Source: Actinomycetota bacterium
GTDB taxonomy: Bacteria; Actinomycetota; Thermoleophilia; Miltoncostaeales; Miltoncostaeaceae
Assembly (NCBI GenBank): GCA_020636905.1
Contig: JACJWX010000006.1
Coordinates: forward strand, 62,001 to 126,000
Length of the DNA: 64,000 bases
Direction: 5' to 3'
This document shows positions 35,050 through 43,316 of the stretch, one piece after another (position 1 is the first letter of the stretch; each line of letters opens with the position of its first letter). The position numbers and the translations under genes were made by a program. Under the pieces are notes generated by a model that was given only the letters and a program-made list of their open reading frames with translations, had not been told where the DNA came from and made no database searches.

Positions 35050-37023
35050 ATGACTTCAAGGAACCGCACTCCCGTCAGCACCCGCACCCTGGCACGCACG
35101 CTCGGCGTCGCCGCGGCGGTCACATCCGTGGCCCTGTCGGCCTCGGGTGCCGTGGCGGACGGGCCCGTCATGACCGTGCCTGCGGCATTCACCGAGGTCA
35201 CCACATCCGGCGGGACATTGCTGGCTGCACCGGATCGGGTCTTCAGCAGTGCGGCGACGGGCACGCTCGCCGGCCACTCGACGGTCCAGCGTTACTGCTC
35301 GCCGTACGGGAGCGGTACAACGATCGTCGGGTTCCGCATGGCCGCGGGACGCTGGCACGTGGAGCACGGGAATGCCGCCGTGATGATCCTCCACAGCGGT
35401 GCAGGTGAACTGCAGCGGATCGCCGACGTCGACCTGCCGCACAATCGGGCGGACAGCATCGGCTTCTGGGCGGGTGCCGCGCCGGCGATGGCCCCATCAG
35501 ACTGCGTGTGGTCCCAGGTTGTCATTCGCAATCACATCGATGCGCCGTTGCTGTGGACGAGTGCCCTCCAGGAGGTCGCGATTCGCGATGACGTGGGGCC
35601 GACGGTCACCGACGTCGCCGTGCGACCCTCAGGGTGGCTCACCGGAGGCGACCTTGTGGTCGACTTCACGACGGCCGACAACGGCCTCCATCGCGGCGGA
35701 GTTCAGGCACAGATCGGCAGCGGTCCCATCCATGATCTCGGAGACGTGCCGAATGGCCGCACCTCGGCGACGCTTCCGCTCGACGGAATCGCCGATGGTC
35801 AGCACCAGCTCGTCCTGACGAGATCCGGCTGGGGGTGGGCCCCGAGATCCGCGTCCGGGGTCGTGATGGTCGATCGCACCGCACCCGGAATCCCGGTCGT
35901 CGCCACGGACACGACGGGCTGGACGAATGCGGATCGCGTGTCGTTCCACGCGGCACCCACGGCCGACGCCACCTCGGGATGGCGCCAGAACGAGTTCTCG
36001 GTCGACGGCGGTGGCTGGACGGCTGAGCCACCGGCCGCCATCAGCACCGAAGGCATCCACCGGATCCGGGCTCGGGCCATGGACCATGCAGGGAATCGGT
36101 CCGCCCCGTCCGACACGGCGCTGATCCGCATCGATCGGACCCCGCCACTCGTTGACGACCTGCAGGTGGGCGGCGTCGACCCGGCGGGAGTGCGCGCGCA
36201 GTTCTCGCTGACCCCCGACACCGGTGCCCCGTACACCGGGTGTCCGATCGGCGTCGAGATCGCACCGGCCGGGGGGCAGTGGACCGAGGCCCTCCGACTC
36301 CCCTCCTCGGACGTGTCCGGCCGCGTGACCCTCTCGGTTCCGCTCGCGACCGTGAGCAACGGCCAGAACCTGCTCCGGCTGACCGTCTGTGACGCCGCGG
36401 GCAACCAATCACAACGAACGGTCCGCTTCCAGCGGGACTCCTCCAACGCCGCGACCGCGTCGGAGGTCCAGCGCGCCACGGCCAGCGCATCGTCGCTGAC
36501 ACTCGCTCCGGTCAGCGTGAGGCCGACGCAATTCGGAGCTCGTGTGGTCATCCGATCGGTGGTGCGCCGGAACGGTCGTGCGTCCGCCGGTGTGCCCGTC
36601 ACGCTCAGTGATCCCGCGGGACGCACGCTTCGAGCGGTGTCGAGCGATGCGGCCGGTCGGGTCGTGTTCCGTCTGCGGGCGACGCGGGGTGGCGTCTGGA
36701 CCCTTCATGCGAACCAGGGCGGCACCGAATCGGCCCGGACGGCGAACCTGATCGTGCGACCCCGCATGCGGTGGGTCACGCGGCCACGGACGGGATGGAC
36801 GGCGCTCCGAGCCGGTATCCGGCCCGGTTTGAAGGGGCGGATCGTCCGTGTCCAGCGTCGCCAGGGCGGAGGCTGGGTCACGATCGCGTCGGTTCGTACC
36901 GGCCCGGCGGGTCGCGTGCTTGCGCGCCGGCAGTGGTTGCCGGGCCGGTATCGGCTGGCGGTGCCGAGGCAGTCGGGCTGGTCGCTCGCTCCGACGGTGG
37001 CCCCGTTCCGGGTGGTCTCGTAG
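35050..37023 (+). CDS. Secreted multi-domain Ig-like surface protein
   Basis: This 657-aa protein has a signal peptide (basic start, LARTLGVAAAVTSVALSASGAVA). It continues with a N-terminal domain containing an apparent disulfide pair (RYCSPYG ... SDCVWSQ), then Ig/Big-like modules each ending AxDHAGN or CDAAGNQS and RIDRTPP, and a C-terminal two-part beta domain (LTLAPVSVRPTQFG to VAPFRVVS) rich in Arg and Gly. There is no sorting signal or membrane anchor, so it is released or bound non-covalently. It directly follows the sigma factor gene and is a likely target or partner. The ATG at 35050 follows an AGAGAGA. The stop overlaps the next start region. Confidence 0.75.
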   Translation: MTSRNRTPVSTRTLARTLGVAAAVTSVALSASGAVADGPVMTVPAAFTEVTTSGGTLLAAPDRVFSSAATGTLAGHSTVQRYCSPYGSGTTIVGFRMAAGRWHVEHGNAAVMILHSGAGELQRIADVDLPHNRADSIGFWAGAAPAMAPSDCVWSQVVIRNHIDAPLLWTSALQEVAIRDDVGPTVTDVAVRPSGWLTGGDLVVDFTTADNGLHRGGVQAQIGSGPIHDLGDVPNGRTSATLPLDGIADGQHQLVLTRSGWGWAPRSASGVVMVDRTAPGIPVVATDTTGWTNADRVSFHAAPTADATSGWRQNEFSVDGGGWTAEPPAAISTEGIHRIRARAMDHAGNRSAPSDTALIRIDRTPPLVDDLQVGGVDPAGVRAQFSLTPDTGAPYTGCPIGVEIAPAGGQWTEALRLPSSDVSGRVTLSVPLATVSNGQNLLRLTVCDAAGNQSQRTVRFQRDSSNAATASEVQRATASASSLTLAPVSVRPTQFGARVVIRSVVRRNGRASAGVPVTLSDPAGRTLRAVSSDAAGRVVFRLRATRGGVWTLHANQGGTESARTANLIVRPRMRWVTRPRTGWTALRAGIRPGLKGRIVRVQRRQGGGWVTIASVRTGPAGRVLARRQWLPGRYRLAVPRQSGWSLAPTVAPFRVVS

Positions 37024-37028
37024 TGCGC

Positions 37029-37988
37029 ATGCTCGCCGGCGTGGCGATGTCGGTCGTCGCGCTTCCGGCGCTCGCCCACGGCGCGGCACCGACCCCGGTG
37101 CTCGACCCGTACGTGCGTCTCCCCGCGGACGGGTCGGTGGTCGTCGGCAGTGCGCTGACCGTCGACACCGGGGTCTGGAGCGGCTCTCCGCGGACCCTGG
37201 CCGTGTGGTGGGAGCGCTGCGCTCCGTCCATGGACGACTGCACGACCATCGCGGCATCTCAGGACTACGTGGTTGCCGACCAGGACGTCGGTTCAACGAT
37301 GCGAGCCCGCGTCACCGCGTCGAACGCGGACGGCGCGCGGGAGGTCGTGACCGCGCCATCCGGCGTGGTTCGCGGACGCGACCTCGCGGTGGTTCGAGTG
37401 GCCACCACTCCGACGGTCGGGGCGCTCACGGTGATCCCCGCGCGGCGCAGCGTCGCGGTCGGGTTCGGCCGGCCGGCGGCGTTCGCGGGATCGGTCGCGC
37501 GCGGGGTCGCTCCGGCGCCTGACGTGGAGGTCCGGGTGCTCGATCCCTCGGGACGCGTCCGGGCGACGACGAGATCCGGTCCCGACGGCCGGTACGGGAT
37601 GCGGGTCCCGGCTCGCGCGGGCGGCTCGTGGACGCTTCAGGCGGGGGAGACGACCGCGGTCGTGAAGATCGTCGTCCGTCCGGGGATACGGCTCAGTCGG
37701 GCGACCCGGGCGGTGGCTCCGCCCGGGGCCGTCGGTCTCCGCGGTCGAATCCTTCCGGCCGTCACCGGCAAGCTCGTACAGCTCCAGTACCTGGCGCCCG
37801 GGCGCGGTTGGCGCGTATGGCGGCAGGTGAAGACCGGTCCTGGTGGACGGTTCTCCGTGCACCGCGTGCTTGCACCGAATCCGGCGGTGCCGCGATTCAT
37901 CCTGCGCATTCGGGCTGCGGTCCCGCATGACGTCGGGTGGCCGTATCGGGCCGTTGCCAGCCGCGCGATCTCGGTGCGCGTCCGATGA
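37029..37988 (+). CDS. Secreted protein sharing the C-terminal domain of its neighbour
   Basis: The 319-aa product has a short signal peptide (LAGVAMSVVALPALAHGAA), an Ig-like domain (VWSGSPRTLAVWWERC ... SMDDCTTI, with a likely disulfide) and a C-terminal domain that aligns with that of the preceding protein: VVRPGIRL against IVRPRMRW, GLRGRILPAVTGK against GLKGRIVRVQRR, and VKTGPGGRF against VRTGPAGRV. The start may be GTG 37023, which shares one base with the previous stop, or ATG 37029. Both genes are probably in one operon with the sigma factor. The domain repeat suggests duplication and a common binding partner at the surface. Confidence 0.7.
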   Translation: MLAGVAMSVVALPALAHGAAPTPVLDPYVRLPADGSVVVGSALTVDTGVWSGSPRTLAVWWERCAPSMDDCTTIAASQDYVVADQDVGSTMRARVTASNADGAREVVTAPSGVVRGRDLAVVRVATTPTVGALTVIPARRSVAVGFGRPAAFAGSVARGVAPAPDVEVRVLDPSGRVRATTRSGPDGRYGMRVPARAGGSWTLQAGETTAVVKIVVRPGIRLSRATRAVAPPGAVGLRGRILPAVTGKLVQLQYLAPGRGWRVWRQVKTGPGGRFSVHRVLAPNPAVPRFILRIRAAVPHDVGWPYRAVASRAISVRVR

Positions 37989-38016
37989 CCCTCCCGTCGG
38001 GCAGGAGAACGTCTCC

Positions 38017-38985
38017 GTGGGCTGTCGCGACAACGTGGGCAGGACTCACCACCACGTCACAGAACACCGTCCCGTGGACTCCTGGGACCAGAGCCTCGCG
38101 TCCTACGCCGCCGGTCTGCGACGGCAGGGGGGGCGGGGAAAGCCGCTGAGCGCGGCGACGCAACGCGCCTACCTGAAGGACGCCCGCGCGGCCGCGGGCT
38201 GGTTGCGCGACCACGGCATCTCCGGGCCGGAGGCGGTCACGCCCTCGGCGCTCGCCGCAGCGCTCCGCGCGCTGGGGTGGTCGGCGGCGAGCCAGGCTCG
38301 TGCACTGACCGCAATTCGCGCGTGGCTCGCGCCGCACCATGCCCCGGGACGGTCCCCGGCCGATCGGATCCAGCGTCCCGCGGTCAACGCGCCGCTGGTT
38401 CCGCGAATGTCACAGGATGAGACCGCCGTCCTCCTCGATTCGACCCTCTCCGACGGGGGAACGCCGCTCCAGCTCCGCAATCGTGCGATCGTCGAGGTGC
38501 TGTACGGGTCCGGCCTGCGGCGCCAGGAGGTGTGCGACCTCCGGCTGGACGGCCTCGACTTCGAACACGAGACGCTCCGCGTGGTCGGGAAGGGCAACCG
38601 CGCGCGAACGGTTCCGCTCACCGAGCCCGCCGTCGCGGCGCTCGGCCGCTGGCTCACCGACGGCCGGCCCCACGTCGTGGATTCGAACGCGCCGGCGCGG
38701 GCGGAGGTGTTCCTGACGATCCGAGGGCGTCCCATGGAGGGGAGCACGGTCTACCGGATCGTGGCACCGTTGCTGCGAGCGATGGGTCGGGGCGGCGGGC
38801 CGCATCTGCTGCGCCACGCCGCGGCGACACACCTGCTGGAGGGACCGCGCGATGGCGAGGGCGCCCACCTGCGCGTCGTCCAGGAGGTGCTCGGCCACGC
38901 GAGTCTCGCCACGACCCAGCGATACACCGGAGTGACGACGAGGGACATCCAACGTCAGCTCCGACGCGGGCATCCACGCGGATGA
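38017..38985 (+). CDS. Tyrosine recombinase (XerC/XerD-like), first of a coupled pair
   Basis: This 322-aa site-specific recombinase has a SAM-like N-terminal DNA-binding domain (about 20-105) and a catalytic domain with every active-site residue: Arg168 (GSGLRRQEV), Lys192 (VGKGNRAR), His263 and Arg266 (HLLRH), His294 (LGHAS) and the nucleophile Tyr303 (QRYTGV). The GTG at 38017 has AGGAGA 8 nt upstream. Its stop overlaps the next recombinase start (ATGA), so the two should be made in equal amounts, as expected for a heteromeric complex like XerCD. No transposon, prophage or dif-like site was recognised nearby. Confidence 0.88.
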   Translation: MGCRDNVGRTHHHVTEHRPVDSWDQSLASYAAGLRRQGGRGKPLSAATQRAYLKDARAAAGWLRDHGISGPEAVTPSALAAALRALGWSAASQARALTAIRAWLAPHHAPGRSPADRIQRPAVNAPLVPRMSQDETAVLLDSTLSDGGTPLQLRNRAIVEVLYGSGLRRQEVCDLRLDGLDFEHETLRVVGKGNRARTVPLTEPAVAALGRWLTDGRPHVVDSNAPARAEVFLTIRGRPMEGSTVYRIVAPLLRAMGRGGGPHLLRHAAATHLLEGPRDGEGAHLRVVQEVLGHASLATTQRYTGVTTRDIQRQLRRGHPRG

Positions 38986-40001
38986 CCGACATCGACGCCC
39001 CGGGGCTCCGCGCGCTTCTGGCCGGTTTCCTCGCGACCCGGACGAACACCGGAACGCGAGAGGCCTACCGGCGAGATCTCGTCCACGTGGCGACCGCACT
39101 CGGTGCGGAGTCAGCGATCCCCGACGACGACGACATCCGCACGTCGTTCGGCGTCGAGGACGATCCGGGGGCCCGGGCGGCCGCGCAACAGCTGTCGCGA
39201 CTGGGGATCGAATGGTGGCAGCGGTGGCGTGACGAGCTGGAGGGCAGCACCGCCACCCGGCGGCGGCGTGTGGCGGCGGTGCGCGCCTTCTGCCGCTGGT
39301 GGTCGCTCACGCTCGACTGCGAGAACCCGGTGAGCGAGCTCCGGCCGCCCGGCGGGGCGACGCGCGGTGCCGCCCCGGGACGGGAGGTCGTGGCCCTCGC
39401 TCCCGCGGCGACCCGCAAGATGTGCGAGGCCGCGAACGCGCCGGGGCCGACCGGTGCCCGCGACGCCGCGATCGTCGAGCTCCTCTACGGGTGCGGGCTG
39501 CGGGCGAGCGAGGCGGTGTCCCTGGACCTGTCGGCGCTGCACGTCGACGACCCCGACGATCCCTACCTGGTGGTCACCGGCAAGCGCGGACGGACCCGGG
39601 CCGTGGCGGTGCCGACCCGTGCGCGAGAGGTGCTGCGGGCATACCTCACCGTCGGCCGGCCGCCGCTGCGGGCCGCGGCGACTCCGCGCGCCCGCGACGA
39701 TTCCGACGCCGTCTTCCTGTCGGTCCGCGGCCGACGTCTGCGTCGCGAGGACGTCTGGCGCATCGTCCGGGCCGTGGCCAAACGCGCCGGACTCATCGAC
39801 GACGGCGGACGGGTGTTCCCGCACGCGTTGCGCCATTCGTGCGGGACACACCTGATCCAGTCGGGCGTCGACATCCGCTACGTCCAGGCGCACCTCGGGC
39901 ACGCCTCGCCGGTGACCACCGAGATCTACACCCACGTGACCGCCGCGCACCTGAAGTCGGACTTCGACCGGGCCCACCCCCGCGCACGCGCCACCCGCTG
40001 A
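38982..40001 (+). CDS. Tyrosine recombinase (XerC/XerD-like), second of a coupled pair
   Basis: This 339-aa recombinase has the complete set Arg174 (GCGLRASEAVSLDL), Lys201 (VTGKRGRTR), His281 and Arg284 (PHALRHSCGTHL), His307 (LGHASPVTTEIYTHV) and Tyr316. Its catalytic domain is closer to typical XerD than that of the first gene (for example SGVDIRYVQAHLGHAS). The N-terminal domain is unusually long, with an acidic insert (PDDDDIRTSFGVEDDPGA). The ATG at 38982 overlaps the previous stop by 4 nt. The pair could serve as the chromosome dimer resolution recombinases or act on a local site; both being catalytically complete fits a XerCD-type tetramer. Confidence 0.88.
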   Translation: MTDIDAPGLRALLAGFLATRTNTGTREAYRRDLVHVATALGAESAIPDDDDIRTSFGVEDDPGARAAAQQLSRLGIEWWQRWRDELEGSTATRRRRVAAVRAFCRWWSLTLDCENPVSELRPPGGATRGAAPGREVVALAPAATRKMCEAANAPGPTGARDAAIVELLYGCGLRASEAVSLDLSALHVDDPDDPYLVVTGKRGRTRAVAVPTRAREVLRAYLTVGRPPLRAAATPRARDDSDAVFLSVRGRRLRREDVWRIVRAVAKRAGLIDDGGRVFPHALRHSCGTHLIQSGVDIRYVQAHLGHASPVTTEIYTHVTAAHLKSDFDRAHPRARATR

Positions 40002-40012
40002 CGACCTCGTCG

Positions 40013-40891
40013 CTAGGGGGTGAGGGAGGGGATCTCCGCTGCCGCGAGGGCGGGACAGCGGACCCCCGACGCGGCGTAGGCCCCACGCAGGCGCACCGTG
40101 GTGGCCTTGATCGCGAGCAGCGCCACGAGACCGGGTTTCGCGCTGGTCGCAACCCGTCGATCGGCCGCGGTGAGCGTGGCCACGCCGAAACGCGCGGCTG
40201 ACCGGAGGCGCACCGACACGCGGTCCGTGCGTCCCTGGACGTCCCGGATGATCTCGCTCAACACGTCCCGCGACCGACGGAGCTGGGTCGACGCGGCGGC
40301 GGCGTCGACCGGGACGCTGGTGATGCCGTAGGCCTGCCGAATCCGCGCGCAGGCATGGGCCGCGACGCTCGCCGGAGACTCCTCCAGCTTCTGCGAGGTG
40401 GCCCGCTCCTGCAGACGCGTGAAACGTGTCGATCCCAGGGCCTCGGCCGCGCATTCCGGTAGCCCGAGGTCGCGGGCCGCGACGTCGATCCGGTCGTAGG
40501 CGGCCGCAACGTCGCGTTCCACCCGCGCACGCCCACCGGTCCCGATGCCCCGGATCGATGCGGCCAGATCGTCGAACCCGACCGCGGTCGCCGCGACGCC
40601 GTTGCGGAGGTTTGCGGCCGCGGCGGCGTCACCACCGGACGGCCTGTCCCGCAACGTCGCAGCGAGGTCGCGCAGGTTGACCGCGGTGGCACCCGCGATG
40701 AGGCCGAGTCGCGTGCGTGAGCCGGACTGCGGGAGCGCGTCGATCCGCGCGCTGGCGGTGGCGCAGGCCTCGGCCCAACCCGGAGGATCGTCACCGCCGC
40801 ACCCACTCAGCAGGGCGATTCCGATGATCGCGGCCACGATCCCTCCCCGCGACCACGCCCACAACCGTCTCGGAACGCCTGGCCGGAGCAT
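40013..40891 (-). CDS. Helical lipoprotein of unknown function
   Basis: This 292-aa protein has a lipoprotein signal peptide (IVAAIIGIALLSGC, with the Cys followed by GGDD). The mature part is almost all helix, Ala/Arg-rich, with several Cys (EACATASARI, LPECAAEAL, HACARIRQAYG, GVRCPALAAAE) that may pair outside the cell. No family is recognised. It is the last gene of the large minus-strand envelope block, 22 bp after a membrane protein gene, and may share its transcript. It converges with the recombinase pair. The ATG at 40891 lacks a strong ribosome-binding site. Confidence 0.65.
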   Translation of the reverse strand: MLRPGVPRRLWAWSRGGIVAAIIGIALLSGCGGDDPPGWAEACATASARIDALPQSGSRTRLGLIAGATAVNLRDLAATLRDRPSGGDAAAAANLRNGVAATAVGFDDLAASIRGIGTGGRARVERDVAAAYDRIDVAARDLGLPECAAEALGSTRFTRLQERATSQKLEESPASVAAHACARIRQAYGITSVPVDAAAASTQLRRSRDVLSEIIRDVQGRTDRVSVRLRSAARFGVATLTAADRRVATSAKPGLVALLAIKATTVRLRGAYAASGVRCPALAAAEIPSLTP

Positions 40892-40913
40892 CCGTCGCCC
40901 GCCGCTCGGAGGG

Positions 40914-41636
40914 CTACTGGCCCGTCGGCGTGACGACGAACACGCTGAGGCCCAGAAGCAGGCCCCAGATCGACATCCACACGATGCCCAGAACGAGTCC
41001 GGCCACTGCCATGCCCCGGCCGGTGCGATGCCCGTTCGAGAGGTCGATCTGACGCATTCCGAGCAGGCCGAAGGCACCGGCCGGGACCGCCAGCAGGGGC
41101 GCGAGCGTGCTGCAGATGCCGAGCACGAGCGCGGCCGTCGCGTGTCCCGAGGTGGTGGGTGCGGTCAGGGCGTTGCCCAGCTCGTCCACCGGTACCGCCG
41201 GCGGTTCGGCGACCGTGCGGAACCCGATCAGCGCGAGCACGCTCGCCACGAGCGCGATGCCGAGTGCGGCCGCGAGCAACCATCCGCCGCTCCGGAGGGT
41301 GAGATCGGTCTCGGATGCGAACCGATCGTTGGACCTCCCGATGATCATCATGAGGCTGCTGGTGACGACGATGCCCCACACGGCGGTGATCCCGACGAGC
41401 CTCACCCACAGCTGGGGCAGGAGCGCCGCCGCCGCGATCACCGCGGCGAGCACGACGAACACCACGAGGATGCCCTGCGGCAGGTCGATGGACGTGACCT
41501 CGAAACCGCGGCGGGCGGGTCCCTCGACGAGCACTCGTCCTGGTGCGACTGCGGCGACCACCGCCGCGACGACGCCCAGCCAGAGCCCGGCGATCAGCAG
41601 GGGGTGTTCACGAAGGCGGCTCGGCACGGCGGGCAT
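40914..41636 (-). CDS. Membrane protein with DUF4190-like C-terminus
   Basis: The 240-aa protein has about six membrane helices: PLLIAGLWLGVVAAVVAAV, ILVVFVVLAAVIAAAALLP, ITAVWGIVVTSSLMMIIG, WLLAAALGIALVASVLALIGF, and a C-terminal pair ATAALVLGICSTLAPLLAVPAGAFGLLG and GMAVAGLVLGIVWMSIWGLL. The last pair, with GHRTGRGMA between, is the pattern of DUF4190 proteins, small membrane modules often near kinases. It lies 4 bp after the phosphoesterase gene at the tail of the cell-wall operon. The function is unknown. Confidence 0.7.
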   Translation of the reverse strand: MPAVPSRLREHPLLIAGLWLGVVAAVVAAVAPGRVLVEGPARRGFEVTSIDLPQGILVVFVVLAAVIAAAALLPQLWVRLVGITAVWGIVVTSSLMMIIGRSNDRFASETDLTLRSGGWLLAAALGIALVASVLALIGFRTVAEPPAVPVDELGNALTAPTTSGHATAALVLGICSTLAPLLAVPAGAFGLLGMRQIDLSNGHRTGRGMAVAGLVLGIVWMSIWGLLLGLSVFVVTPTGQ

Positions 41637-41640
41637 TCAA

Positions 41641-42291
41641 TCAGGTCGACTGTGCCGACATGGCACGGATGTGCCGGGCTCGCGGCCCCCGCCGGCCCAC
41701 GTCCAGAACGGCCATGGTGGGTTCCAGCACATCGGGCCCCATCTGCCGCCGGAATCGCCGCACGGCCCGGTCGGCGACACCGGGGATTCCGGGCCGCGGC
41801 TCGCGGCCACCCTCGAGTGAGCCCCATGGGCAGATGGCCCCCGGCGACACCACCAGGGTCGACCCGGCCTGCTCGATCATCGGGACGTGCCAGTGGCCGT
41901 ACACGCAGACGTCGACACCTCCGAGGCGCTCCAGCAGCCTGCGGTGGAGCGCACGGTGCCAGTCGCCCCGGCCGAGCGTGATCTGATTCATGACGGTGGC
42001 CGAGTCGCGCGCGAATCCCCGGCCGCCGTGGATGAGGCCGATACGCCACCCCTGCACCGTCACGACGCACGAGGTCGGCAGCGCGTCGCAGCCGACGTCG
42101 TGATCCCCACGCACCGCGATCACGGGGGCGTGCTGTTCCAGCTCCTCGATGACCTCCATCCGGGACAGATCACCGGCGTGGAGGATGAGGTCGCACTCCG
42201 CGCAGACCCGGTGCACCCAGGCCGGAAGCTCCTCGAGGAACTCGCCGACGTGGCTGTCGGCGATGAGGCCAACGCGGACGGTCCGCGCCAT
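41641..42291 (-). CDS. Metallophosphoesterase (YfcE/MJ0936 type)
   Basis: This 216-aa di-metal phosphoesterase has the five family motifs: IADSH (D11-x-H13), HAGDLS, RGDHD (Asp where most have GNHD), LIHGG and GHWHVP. Such enzymes cleave phosphodiesters such as cyclic nucleotides or glycerophosphodiesters. The ATG shares one base with the ddl stop (TGATG), so it is translated with ddl. The Asn-to-Asp change in GNHD is at a metal ligand and may alter metal choice. Confidence 0.87.
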   Translation of the reverse strand: MARTVRVGLIADSHVGEFLEELPAWVHRVCAECDLILHAGDLSRMEVIEELEQHAPVIAVRGDHDVGCDALPTSCVVTVQGWRIGLIHGGRGFARDSATVMNQITLGRGDWHRALHRRLLERLGGVDVCVYGHWHVPMIEQAGSTLVVSPGAICPWGSLEGGREPRPGIPGVADRAVRRFRRQMGPDVLEPTMAVLDVGRRGPRARHIRAMSAQST

Positions 42292-43316
42292 CAGCGTCGC
42301 AGCACCGCGTGCCGCTGATGGCGTGCCATCGCGAGTTCGATGAGTCGTGTGACCAGCTCGGTGTAGGGCACGCCGGCGGCCGCCATCAGCGACGGGTAGG
42401 CGCTGGTCGGCGTGAATCCCGGGATCGTGTTGAGCTCCGACACCACCGCCTGGCCATCGTCGGTCACGAAGAAGTCGATGCGCCCCATGCCCTCACACCC
42501 CGCGGCGCGGTAGGCGCGTGCCGCGAGTTCCCGCGTGCGTTCAGCCACGTCATCGGGGATGGGTGCCGGAATCATCAGCTCGGCGCGGCCCGCCTGGTAC
42601 TTGGTCTCGAAGTCGTACCAGTCGGCGTCGAACGCGATCTGCCCGGGCGGCGACACGGTGAGGTCGTCGTCGCCGAGCACCCCGACCTCGACCTCCCGTC
42701 CCGACAGGCCACGCTCGACCAGCACCAGGTCGTCGTGGAGGAACGCTTCCTGGATCGCAGCGTCGAGTGCATCTACCGTGGCCACACGGGTGATGCCGAT
42801 GCTCGACCCGAGCCGCGCCGGCTTGGTGAACACCGGAAGGCCCAGGGCGGCGATCCGCTCGCGCAGCGCGTCCCCCTCCAGTTCCCAGGTCCGCGGCGTC
42901 AGCGTGACCGCCTCGGCGACCGGCAGCCCGGCCTGCAGCGCAAGCTGCTTGAAGAGCGCCTTGTCCATGGCGACGGCCGACGCGGCCACCCCTGCGCCCA
43001 CGTACGGGACGCCCACGGTTTCACAGAGCCCCTGCACCGTTCCGTCCTCGCCGAAGGGACCGTGAAGCACCGGGAACACGACGTCGACGGCTTCCACGGC
43101 GCCCGAGTCGAGCGCGATCAGCCCGGCGCGTCCTCCGGAGAGCGGGCACAGCGCCACGGGCGTTCCGTCGTGCAGCCACACCCCGTCGCGGCGGATCGCG
43201 ACGACGCGGGGGTGGAACCGGCTCCGGTCGATGGCGCCGAGCACCCCTTCGGCGGAGGACCGCGACACGTCGTGCTCGCTGCTGCGGCCGCCCATCAGGA
43301 TGAGGACGTCGATCAT
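42291..43316 (-). CDS. ddl: D-alanine--D-alanine ligase
   Basis: Ddl joins two D-alanines with ATP for the peptidoglycan stem peptide. This 341-aa ATP-grasp protein has LILMGGRSSEHDVSRSSA at the N-terminus, VLHGPFGEDGTVQGL, VFTKPARLGSSIGITRV and SELNTIPGFTPTSAYPSL near the end. The Tyr and Ser of the D-Ala-D-Ala-type (as opposed to D-lactate) site appear in SAYPSL. It overlaps pknB by 4 nt (ATGA) and shares a base with the next gene. Its presence in the kinase operon is unusual, since ddl normally sits with murG/murC or alone, and it places dipeptide supply under the same promoter as PASTA-kinase signalling. Confidence 0.94.
   Translation of the reverse strand: MIDVLILMGGRSSEHDVSRSSAEGVLGAIDRSRFHPRVVAIRRDGVWLHDGTPVALCPLSGGRAGLIALDSGAVEAVDVVFPVLHGPFGEDGTVQGLCETVGVPYVGAGVAASAVAMDKALFKQLALQAGLPVAEAVTLTPRTWELEGDALRERIAALGLPVFTKPARLGSSIGITRVATVDALDAAIQEAFLHDDLVLVERGLSGREVEVGVLGDDDLTVSPPGQIAFDADWYDFETKYQAGRAELMIPAPIPDDVAERTRELAARAYRAAGCEGMGRIDFFVTDDGQAVVSELNTIPGFTPTSAYPSLMAAAGVPYTELVTRLIELAMARHQRHAVLRR

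Noticed and set aside
37981..40001. Recombinase pair as the integrase of a prophage or integrative element
   Set aside because: No phage, conjugation or replication genes, tRNA target or flanking direct repeat was seen next to them.
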